From positions 82,252,263 to 82,316,262 of the forward strand of contig OZ024831.1 in NCBI GenBank assembly GCA_964016985.1: 64,000 nt of DNA. The letters are read 5' to 3'. The notes below the pieces were generated by a model that was not told the origin of the DNA, did not search any database, and was given only the letters and a program-made list of their open reading frames with translations. The DNA comes from Anodontia alba. Taxonomy: Eukaryota; Mollusca; Bivalvia; Lucinida; Lucinidae. Of this stretch, positions 56,450 to 64,000 are shown one piece after another (position 1 is the stretch's first letter; each line of letters opens with the position of its first letter). The translations under genes were made by a program, and so were the position numbers.

Positions 56450-57712
56450 CAGGTCAGTCCCGTTAGTACTCGCGTCGTAAGTGCGCGAATACGGATAAAA
56501 CGCGGGGACGTCATGCCTCCCAAAATTTTTTCGAAGGGTCCCAGTTTCCCCATCCTCTAGGTCAAAATAACAAAATGTGTTTTTTGTTTTTCAGAGCTTC
56601 TATCTGCAGAAAAAGAAATTATTTACTGCTGTTGTACATGTCATAATAGCAAATAAAAAAAATGATTTTGAAAGAATAAAGCTAATCAATGTATTGTCTC
56701 TGTTGTATTTTTGTTTGTGTACGTGTGTAATGACCGTAATTGACCTTTTGATGTTTATTTTAAGAAGACAAACTTGTGCCAATTAAAACTTCATTTAACT
56801 TTTAAACGATACAAACATATCTATCAAGAAATGGCTTATCCCGCATCTAAAGAATGGGAAAATGACCACAGTTATCCATAATTAATTTGTAAATACTTGA
56901 AAGACACCAAATTTTCCAGTTTGATATGGCCGCCTTGCCGACCTAATTAGATATTCATCCAATCAGCGACGCGGATCACTGGACGTCGATTACTGCGCAC
57001 GCGGTCAGGTAGCAGAGTGTGTAACTGTGAAATTTGTCCGGCACTCGTTGTTGTCTTGAAAAAGTTCATTCTGCTATCAGATTAACACTGATTAAAATGG
57101 AAAACCAAAGAAGAAAACGAAAAGCCTTCACGGTTAAAGAAAAACTTGAGGCCATTGAACATGGCACTTTGTTGGAATCAAATGCTTTGGTTTAGTCAAT
57201 TTTTTTTCTTTGAGCTTTCGTTCTATTCTATACAAGCAGAAAGATTAAAAAACTTAACGATTTCTGCTGTTTTATTAATGAGATTTCTTTTACTGGACTA
57301 AAATAATTCGCTATGCTCGCGGGGACCGGTATTGATACCGGACTTTTTATGTGACTTACACCGCACTTCAACACCGTCTGTATTACAACACTGGCAAATA
57401 TGGCGGATCAAGCCACAAAATGGAAACGTAAATAAAGTACTTAGCGTATATATTGCAGAAAAAGTACATCAGAGGGTGTAAAAAAGACAAAACATACAAC
57501 GTTAGTACTCATTCGTTTATTCATATAAATAACACATGAAATATCATTGTTTTCATTCATAAATCCATCCAAACATGTATATACGTGTGTCCCATACAAA
57601 TGTCAACATTTATAAAGTCTAATCAGTCGGCTCCGAACTTACTACGCGCCTCGCCTATATCGCGGTCTGGATTTGTGCATCCCGACCAGCGCGTAATAAC
57701 GGGACTGACCTG
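56450..57712 (+). mobile_element. Pogo/Tigger-like transposon, internally deleted
   Basis: A 1263-bp element with terminal inverted repeats CAGGTCAGTCCCGTTA, flanked by TA at 56448-56449 and 57713-57714. CG-rich subterminal sequence (GTACTCGCGTCGTAAGTGCG) and TA targets are typical of the pogo/Tigger branch of Tc1/mariner. It is inserted in a B-family MITE (56351-57859), whose halves rejoin cleanly. Only a transposase N-terminus remains, so it is a non-autonomous deletion derivative. A CCAAT sequence lies at 56959-56963, upstream of the relic start. Confidence 0.85.
57097..57195 (+). pseudogene. N-terminal relic of a CENP-B/pogo-type transposase
   Basis: A 32-codon frame beginning MENQRRKRKAFTVKEKLEAI and ending in TAG. 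The RKRKAFTVKEKLEAIE stretch resembles the first helix of the CENP-B/Tigger/jerky DNA-binding domain. The DDE catalytic domain expected downstream is absent; the sequence after the stop is AT-rich and noncoding, so the body was deleted. It sits centrally in the element at 56450-57712, in the sense expected for its transposase. Confidence 0.75.
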
Positions 57713-58075
57713 TACTGGCAAACGGTGTGGACCCAGATCAGACTGCTCCTAGAGGAGCAGTCTGATCTGGGTTCACACTGTTTGCAAAAATGACTTTTAA
57801 AATCTCAAGCAGATGACAAAGCAGACGACAATTGTTGTGATTGGCAGTTTAAGGGTTAACAAATTGGAACGCCCACACTGGCACAGGTGTGACTGCAATA
57901 GTGCTTCCTGTACTTCTGTAAACCCAAGTGAAAAAGTTAGAAAATTAAAAACCTGAGCAGCATCTGTCATTAACACAGAACTTAAAAAGCTGTGATATAA
58001 TGTAGGTAGATGTATATTTAAATTGTGACATAACAGATCTAACAATATACTAATAGTTAGAAGCTAGACCTAAAA

Positions 58076-58247
58076 CTTACCATGCTATGGGCAGATTCAG
58101 CAGATGACAAACTGATGAGATTTTTTTTATTTTTTCCTGGAAATAGGATCGGACATAAAATGTCCGATCCTAGTATTTGTAAAAATAGGAAAAATATTTC
58201 AAAATGTCATCTGCTGAAATTTTCACCCAGCATGCTAACTGCTAACA
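58076..58247 (+). mobile_element. C-family MITE next to a tau-repeat exon donor
   Basis: CTTACCATGCTATGGGCAGA left, GCATGCTAACTGCTAA right. The hairpin is shortened to GGATCGGACATAAAATGTCC. Ends 12 bp from the exon at 58260. Confidence 0.8.
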
Positions 58248-58259
58248 TACAATCTGTAC

Positions 58260-58355
58260 CTTTTTATCTCCACCACCAGGTTGATGTTTCACTTTATCCA
58301 TAGAGCCAACTTTGGAACTGGCTATCTCAGAATATTCAAGTTTCTCATCAAAAAT
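58260..58355 (-). CDS. Exon coding one tau/MAP microtubule-binding repeat
   Basis: A 96-bp exon, phase 0 at both ends (32 codons). The acceptor ends CCTTCCAG and the donor is AAG/GTACAG. The product begins IFDEKLEYSE and contains SSKVGSMDKVKHQPGGGDKK, a canonical tau-family repeat with a KXGS motif and intact PGGG. Length and symmetry match the repeat exons of vertebrate tau/MAP genes (about 93 bp), which can be skipped without a frameshift. It lies in line with the exon at 62531-62626 on the same strand, so the two probably belong to one gene running off the right edge. A C-family MITE ends 12 bp beyond the donor. Where the transcript continues is unclear. Confidence 0.85.
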
Positions 58356-58458
58356 CTGGAAGGGTACAAACTTGCAGTAATTTATCAAATCAAAACTACA
58401 ATATTAGATGCTCACAACACTGAAATAATATAGGAGCCAGGGCACGACAAAACCTACA

Positions 58459-60474
58459 ACAAGAGCTCCGCCAAGTGGGGCATTATACGCCCGTGGCAAG
58501 TAATAAGATGTAGCACATAAACTGGCTCGATCCTGCATAATTCAATGCTCCGGATATAAACTGTAAGTGGAATTACAAAAAAAAAAAAAAAAATTAAAAA
58601 AATTTCATTGGGGCATATCTCTGCTGATATTTAGTGAACTGTAACCTAAAGGTCCAAGCTGACCCAGAAATTAAGGGAGAAGTGACTTTTCCCTCCTGGG
58701 AAAATAGGGAGAAGTTTGCTGCTTCTAGGGAGAAGTGCTTTCTGACAGAGGACACACCACAGAAGCATGGCTATATTATAAGCTCATATGAGCTGATTTG
58801 TTTTTCCTATACTTCAATATCGGACCAAACAATAACAAAACAAAAATAAACAACCAAAAAAAAAAACAATGCTGCAAGAAATTTTTTTGTAAACCTTTAA
58901 CTTGTTTAATACTGATTTTATTTTTGTTCTTCAAGGAAGCCAAATCAGAAGAGTATTAAAAAAAAAAAAAATAAAAAAGAATTATGTATTTATAAAGATT
59001 TAATAATGACAACCTTTCCTTGCAAGTCTAATAAAAGAAGATGTTAAAAAAAAAAAAAAAATCAATATCTTGCCCATATGACCAAAACTTTAGTTATTTG
59101 CAAAAAATATACCGATTATATAATAAAATTTGCACACTATTACCTCTAAACAACATGCTGCGAAAAGTTTACAAAAACTTTCAAAGGGACATAAATCTGC
59201 AAATATTTGGTGCATTGTAACCTCGAAATAATATGTGCTGCTCCACATCATCGTGTAACTATTTATGAAGTTTCAGCTTGATCGGATATAAACTGTAGGA
59301 GGATTTAGCCGAAAACAAAAAAATTAATAGAAATTTTCGAAGGAGTTTAACTCTGCTAATATTTGGTGGACTGTAACCTTGAAACAATATGCGCTGCTCC
59401 ACATCATGGTCTAAATACAAATCAAGTTTCAGCTTGATAGGATGAAAACTGTAGGAGGATTTAGCCGGAAATGAAAAGTTTACTGAATTTTTCAAAGGGG
59501 CGTAACTCTGCTAATATTTGGTGGACTGTAACCTCGAAACAATATGTGCTGCTCCACATCATGGTCTAACTGCACATGAAATTTCAGCTTGATTGGATGT
59601 AAACTATAGGAGGATTTAGCAAGAAACGAAAAATTAATAGAAATTTTCAAAGGGGTATAACTCTGCTAATATTTGGTGGACTGTAACCTTGAAACAATAT
59701 GCGCTGCTCCACATCATGGTCTAACTAAAATCAAGTTTCAGCTTGATCAGATGTAAACTGTAGGAAGAGTTAGCCAGAAACGAAAAGTCTACTGAAATTT
59801 TCAAAGGGGCATAACTCTGCTAATATTTGGTGGACTGTAACCTCGAAACAATATGCACTGCTCCACATCATGGTCTAACTATATATGAAGCTTCAGCTTG
59901 ATCGGATGTAAAATGTAAGAGGAGTTAACCAGAAATGAAAAGTTTACAGATATTTTCTAAGGGGCATAACTCCATTTGGAGGACTGTAACCTCGAAAGAA
60001 TATGTGCTGTGCCACATCATGGTCTAACTGTAAACCAAGTTTCAGCTTGATCGGATGTAAACTGTAGGAGGAGTTACCCAGAAACGAAAAGTCTACTGAA
60101 ATTTTCAAAGGGGCGTAACTCTGCTAATATTTGGTGAACTGTAACCTCGAAACAATATGCCCTGCTCCACATCATGGTCTAACTATATATGAAGTTTCAG
60201 CTTGATCGGATGTAAAATGTAGGAGGAGTTAACCGGAAATGAAAAGTTAAAGAAATTTTTAAAGGGGCATAACTCTGAAAACATTTGGTGGACTGTAACC
60301 TCGAAACAATATGCACTGTGCCACATCATGGTCTAACTATATACCAAGTTTCAGCTTGATCGGATGTAAACTGTAGGAGGAGTTAGCCGGAAACGAAAAC
60401 GTTTACGGACGGACGGACGGACGCCATAGCCCGTAACATAATACGTCCCGTTTTTCAAACGGGTGTATAAAAAG
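58459..60474 (+). mobile_element. Intronic minisatellite-carrying element, ATACG type
   Basis: 5' ACAAGAGCTCCGCCAAGTGG then ATTATACGCCCGT; 3' hairpin CCCGTTTTTCAAACGGG then TGTATAAAA, so ATTATACGCCCGT and ACGGGTGTATAAA are subterminal inverted repeats. About nine units of about 130 bp with GCTGCTCCACATCATGGTCT, AAGTTTCAGCTTGATCGGAT and TAACTCTGCTAATATTTGG. A GGAC run lies at 60404-60424. In the intron between the tau-repeat exons. Confidence 0.78.
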
Positions 60475-60662
60475 ACTTGTGCGACCAGCGAAGACTTAGA
60501 TCATCTTGCCCATCCATGCAATTTGATCAGTCTTTGCTGATTGCATGTGCCTTCTACAGCATCTGGGCTATCCAAAGAATTAACAAGAACCATTGCCTTA
60601 CTTGGTGGATGTACAGGCTGATCTGATCTTTGCTGGTCAAACAGGTCTTATTGTAGTTTTGT

Positions 60663-61017
60663 CAGTAAAACTTCAGTGACTCTAACACTAATGGCTTGTT
60701 TACCATGGCTTTTACAGTCCCTAGGAAATTTTTATAATAGTACAAGAAACAAATATCTAGGTATATTTTAGGGATTCTTTTTTTTATTTTATCATGAAAA
60801 TGTACTATGTTTTGTGTACTAATTAGAATTGTCTCATTGAGGCAAGTCCAATAAGTAAACATACAATGTACCATTATTCTATAGAATATTGAAAAGACAT
60901 CCCTAATTATCTCAATTTGCTTCCTGACCTGGAGCTATGATTAAACCTAGGTGGTTCGAACTACTCATGTCCGGAACAAATTTCCATGGTCCCACCAAAG
61001 AACTGAAGTTTGACTGT
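60663..61017 (+). mobile_element. H-family MITE
   Basis: CAGTAAAACTTCAGTGACTC left, reverse-complemented CAGTCAAACTTCAGTTCTTT right, TA after 61017. Eroded core-1 hairpin. Confidence 0.72.
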
Positions 61018-61117
61018 AAAAAAACTAGACAAGCAGAGGGATTATCCAACAACTGATCATGTATCATGATGGTAATGAAGCCAAAAAATGACTAAAATTC
61101 AAAACAACAATAATAAT

Positions 61118-61612
61118 AACAAGAAGGACCAAGAAGATCATATAGTGTTCATTGGAGCACCTAGGATATCAGTGTTCAAACGATATCGAATGGAAACCAT
61201 TTTTTTGAAGTTGAAAAAGGGCCATAACTCCCATATTAATTGGTGGATTTCACCCTATAACTTGACCTATATTTTATGATTATATACCTGTGTATAAAAT
61301 ATGAATCCAATACACTAACCTTTTCAGAAGATATCGAATGGAAACCATTTTTCGAAGTTGATAAAGGGCCATAACCCACATTAATTGGCGGATTTTACCC
61401 TAAATCTAACTTGACCTATCTTTTATGATTATATACCTGTGTATAAATTATGAATCCAGTACACTAATCTTTTCAAAAGATATAGAACAGAAACCATTTT
61501 TGTATGGGAGATATGGATGTACGGGATGCACGTATGTATGGAACGTACATAAGTACATATGGACATCAGTGCCCCACCCCATCCCCCACTGAAAATGGCA
61601 GGGGCATAAAAA
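61118..61612 (+). mobile_element. Short minisatellite element, GGGGCATAAAAA end
   Basis: About 2.5 units of about 145 bp with AAGGGCCATAAC, TTGACCTAT and TTATGATTATATACCTGTGT. 5' ACAAGAAGGACC; 3' GGCAGGGGCATAAAA as at 32376. Confidence 0.65.
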
Positions 61613-61673
61613 AAATTAATAGACCAACAAAATGCTTTATACCAAGACACAGCCTCAAAGCTTCTTGGTATTT

Positions 61674-61880
61674 TTAATGCTTAGCACTCTGGTTAAAATT
61701 TTCAGCAAACAACATTTTGAAATTGTTTTCTTATTTTTCCCAGAAAACAGGACTTGACATTTCATGCAAATTGGAGATAATTTGTGTGAAATGTCAAATT
61801 CTCTTTTTTTTGAAAAATAATAAAAATATCACCAGTTATTTGTTGTCTCCTAAATTAGCCTAGACAGTGGTAAAGGTTAA
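61674..61880 (-). mobile_element. C-family MITE
   Basis: TTAA-bounded, 207 bp; hairpin GACATTTCATGCAAATTGGA then GATAATTTGTGTGAAATGTC. Confidence 0.87.
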
Positions 61881-61889
61881 TGGTTTCAC

Positions 61890-62067
61890 CATTGACAGAC
61901 ATGACAGACATTTTGGTCAAGGAAGCCCATCCATTTGAGAAAAAAAAAACCCCTCTCAATCCTCCTTTGACAGAAAGCTCCACATGAAAAATTGGCCCAG
62001 TGGTTTCCTAAAAATTGTTAAAAGATTAAAAAAAATGTACATGTAAACAGCCAAAGCCAGTGGCAAA

Positions 62068-62124
<57 letters not shown>

Positions 62125-62460
62125 ACACAATCACACAAAAAATTTTGCACTTTGATAATTGTAAGTTTCTACCACAAGTCTTTAACACATTACGAGAAAA
62201 CAAGAAGCAAATTTGACTTTGTCATAAAAAGGTCAAATGTCAACCTAGAATAATTATTTGAACAAACTTGGTACACGTCTCATCCCTGATGCTCTATGCC
62301 AAGATTCAGCCTCCAAGCTTTCTTGGTTCTGGAGGTTTTTTAAATAATTTTTTTACCATATATTTACATAGTGGCCATCCTAGTGGATGGATCGGAACCC
62401 TATGAACAAATGATTGTTGTCCTCACCCAAGTTAAAAAAAAATTGCTCAGCAGTTAAAGA
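61890..62460 (+). repeat. Fragment of the 33711-type minisatellite element
   Basis: AAAAGGTCAAATGTCAACCT and CATATATTTACATAGTGGCC match that family's units; split by the C-run/CA repeat at 62069. Confidence 0.6.
62069..62129 (+). repeat. 42-C run followed by (AC)n
   Basis: 42 consecutive C (62069-62110), then about 19 bp of AC repeat. Assembly length is likely unreliable. Confidence 0.95.
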
Positions 62461-62530
62461 TGATCAGATCAGTCACTACCTCAACTTTACAGATATAAGT
62501 TATGACATGTTTACATTCAGCTGTATGTAC

Positions 62531-62626
62531 CTTGATGTCTCCGCCAGCAGCTTTGTGTTTTACATTGTCCATTGAACCAACTTTTGATTTGGCGGTACCA
62601 GTAAAATCTATTTTCTGAGTCTCAAT
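62531..62626 (-). CDS. Exon coding one tau/MAP microtubule-binding repeat
   Basis: A 96-bp phase-0 exon (32 codons). The acceptor is ATTTTATTTTCAG and the donor AAG/GTACATAC. The product starts IETQKIDFTG and contains KSKVGSMDNVKHKAAGGDIK, a tau-family repeat in which PGGG has become AAGG. Sequence, length and phase match the exon at 58260-58355, so they look like tandemly duplicated repeat exons of one gene, upstream of it in transcription order. The 4.2-kb intron between them holds a C MITE, a minisatellite element, an H MITE and a C-rich simple repeat. Exons further upstream would lie beyond 64000. Confidence 0.85.
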
Positions 62627-62706
62627 CTGAAAATAAAATGGTACATGTAACTAGAGCAAATAAGCAGAAAGTAGAATATTATGATTTAGGGTACATATGA
62701 CTCAAA

Positions 62707-62918
62707 TTAACCTTTACCACTCTCTGGGCAAATTCAGCAGGTGACAAACTGATATTTTCTTATTTTGTCCCAGAAAACAGGATCCGACATTTCAAGCAAA
62801 TTGTCTCCAAAGGAGACAATTTGCATGAAATGTCAAATCCTGTTTTCTGGGGGAAAAATAAGAAAAAATATTACCATTTTGTCATCTGCTGAAAGAACCC
62901 AGAGTGATAAAGGTTAGG
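62707..62918 (+). mobile_element. C-family MITE near a tau-repeat exon
   Basis: TTAACCTTTACCACTCTCTG left; right end decayed. Hairpin GCAAATTGTCTCCAAAGGAG then ACAATTTGCATG. Lies 80 bp from the acceptor side of the exon at 62531-62626. Confidence 0.86.
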
Positions 62919-62995
62919 GTTAACAGATACATTTAGTTGAATTTCTATCAATATTTACAAGGGTGCTAATTTTTGAGACTCACAGTTCATCATCT

Positions 62996-63049
62996 TAGCG
63001 CAAAAAGTCAGTAACTCCATTAAAATCTATAAGGACTTTTTGCGCTAAG
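62996..63049. repeat. 16-bp perfect inverted repeat
   Basis: CTTAGCGCAAAAAGTC and GACTTTTTGCGCTAAG separated by 22 bp; unlike any other hairpin here. Confidence 0.85.
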
Positions 63050-63079
63050 AAGACGAGTTTTGCTTTTCTGCACATCAAG

Positions 63080-63140
63080 ACCCTTCTGAAAAGAGGAGCA
63101 AATTCTTTCCTTTTAGAGCATTACTCTTTTCAGAAGGGAG
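63080..63140. repeat. U hairpin, copy 3 (shortened)
   Basis: CCCTTCTGAAAAGAGGAGCA / ACTCTTTTCAGAAGGG; the inner left arm has been lost. Confidence 0.75.
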
Positions 63141-63289
63141 ACAAAACAATTTTGACAAGTTGTCTCCCTTGAAAGTGTATCAATTCTCCTTAAGTGACTT
63201 ATTGTTAAGTAGGTGTACATGGAATGTATGACTACTCTAGAATATTTACCAAATGACAAACTTGAAACAGTTTCAGTATAAACTAGAGG

Positions 63290-64000
63290 TGATATAATAA
63301 GCACAGCTAGTCTGAGGGACAAGATCAGTGATCAGTATCTAACAGCAACCCAAGTGTCACCTTAATACATTTAGACTTTCAGGAGATACAGACAGATCTA
63401 AAAAAGAAAATAGCCACAACACCTTTTCATGGACAGGAAATCATATGAAAAAAAAAGTCTGTGACTTAACTTCTACCGGTAGGTCAGTGCAGGGAATGGG
63501 CCTTGCACTGAACCAATCTTTGGATCTAACATGAAGTAGGTATTGTTTCCATCTAAGCAGTCAGAAGACATACATGTTTGCAAAATAAAAACTTGTTTAA
63601 AATGTAAAACTTAAAAAAATTCTAAGTTAATGACCTTGACCTCAAGGTCAGTGGGTGGGTTGGTGGAAGAACTGAAACTTTCAGCTGGTACTTGACATCA
63701 ATCAAAGTTACCAATTAAACAGATCTAGGCATTCAGAGATATAGATTTTCAAAACTTCAACACTACATCATGAAAATTTGTTTGACTAGAGATTAAATGG
63801 TGCTGTCAACAATATTTCAATCATATCAAGCCATCTCCCAGGGAGAGAAGAAAGAAAAGAAGAATAGGGTAGAAAAGAAAAAGGCCCCAACCTCTACACA
63901 TATACTTTAAACCAGTGTTTGGAATCGGCCAGAATTTCATAGCTGATCATCGGTTTTGTAAAACCGACTGATCATCGATTTATAATCGACTTGTAGAAAA
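63290..64000. repeat. Dispersed repeat W and unclassified right edge
   Basis: CTTAATACATTTAGACTTTC and TGACCTTGACCTCAAGGTCA relate this to 55505-56330. From 63840 a purine-rich patch and CATCGGTTTTGTAAAACCGA hairpin. No gene seen. Confidence 0.5.

Larger units (their letters stand above)
56351..57859 (-). mobile_element. B-family MITE split by the pogo element
   Basis: TTAA-bounded; halves 56351-56449 and 57713-57859 join to a normal B element with hairpin GACCCAGATCAGACTGCTCC. Confidence 0.87.

Noticed and set aside
58076..58303. 73-codon plus-strand frame across the MITE and exon
   Set aside because: It runs through a C MITE and is antisense to the tau-repeat exon.
45193..58355. Direct splice from the 58260 exon into the 573-aa block
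   Set aside because: It needs a phase-0 acceptor; CAG sites early in the block are in coding context without a polypyrimidine tract. Not excluded, but unsupported.
61956..62203. Gly-rich frames on the minus strand
   Set aside because: Produced by the 42-C run; no coding evidence.

Overview
The window looks like animal nuclear DNA, most probably from a bivalve mollusc. It is AT-rich and gene-poor, has spliced exons with canonical GT/AG borders, and is packed with tRNA-derived SINEs, palindromic MITEs, mariner and pogo-type DNA transposons and minisatellite-carrying elements. The species cannot be named from sequence alone. Nothing suggests bacterial, viral or organellar DNA.

Host genes: all recognisable host coding sequence is on the minus strand and belongs to one family, the tau/MAP2/MAP4 microtubule-binding-repeat proteins. 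Reading from high to low coordinates there are two 96-bp phase-0 exons (62531-62626 and 58260-58355), each coding one canonical repeat with intact splice sites. Next comes a long uninterrupted coding block of 573 codons (45193-46914) with an acidic/Pro-rich N-terminal region and 7-8 repeats. Last is a second uninterrupted block of 445 codons (17650-18987) with 12 repeats, far more than the 3-5 usual in this family. Whether these are one gene with alternative first and last exons or a cluster of paralogues cannot be settled here. Both long blocks have their own ATG, upstream in-frame stop and terminal stop.

Mobile DNA fills most of the rest. There is one structurally intact mariner (40239-41578), one mariner killed by three nonsense codons (49107-50448), and a 1.26-kb internally deleted pogo/Tigger-like element (56450-57712) nested in a MITE. 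Five copies of one tRNA-derived SINE are present (four with target duplications), plus a second SINE type at 8535-8800. MITE families are labelled here by letter. TTAA-type families: A, B, C, D, E, J and the larger Q. TA-type families: G, H, L, P, S. Others: F, K, M, N, O, U, V. Three hairpin cores recur under different ends: core 1 (ACTCATTAGAA) in F, G, H and M; core 2 (GCAAACAGTGT) in A, B, E, J, L and partly K; core 3 (GACATTTCATGCAAATTGTC) in C and D.

A further group of 1-2 kb elements carries internal tandem repeats of 125-190 bp. They share a 5' end near ACAAGAG plus a small hairpin, and a 3' end such as CAGGTGAGCTAAAA, with short subterminal inverted repeats. This resembles non-autonomous Helentron-type elements (inference). 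Nested insertions give precise boundaries for several families.

Layout: 1-6000 minisatellite elements, SINE and A MITEs; 6100-10150 MITEs, foldback element, SINE in a 25-bp minisatellite; 10875-12427 minisatellite element; 13600-17570 nested MITEs in a tandem array; 17650-18987 tau-repeat ORF; 19.5-33.2 kb MITEs, SINE and minisatellite elements; 33.7-38.7 kb three minisatellite elements; 40.2-41.6 kb intact mariner; 45.2-46.9 kb second tau-repeat ORF; 49-50.5 kb dead mariner; 56.4-57.9 kb pogo element in a B MITE; 58-63 kb tau-repeat exons, introns filled with repeats.
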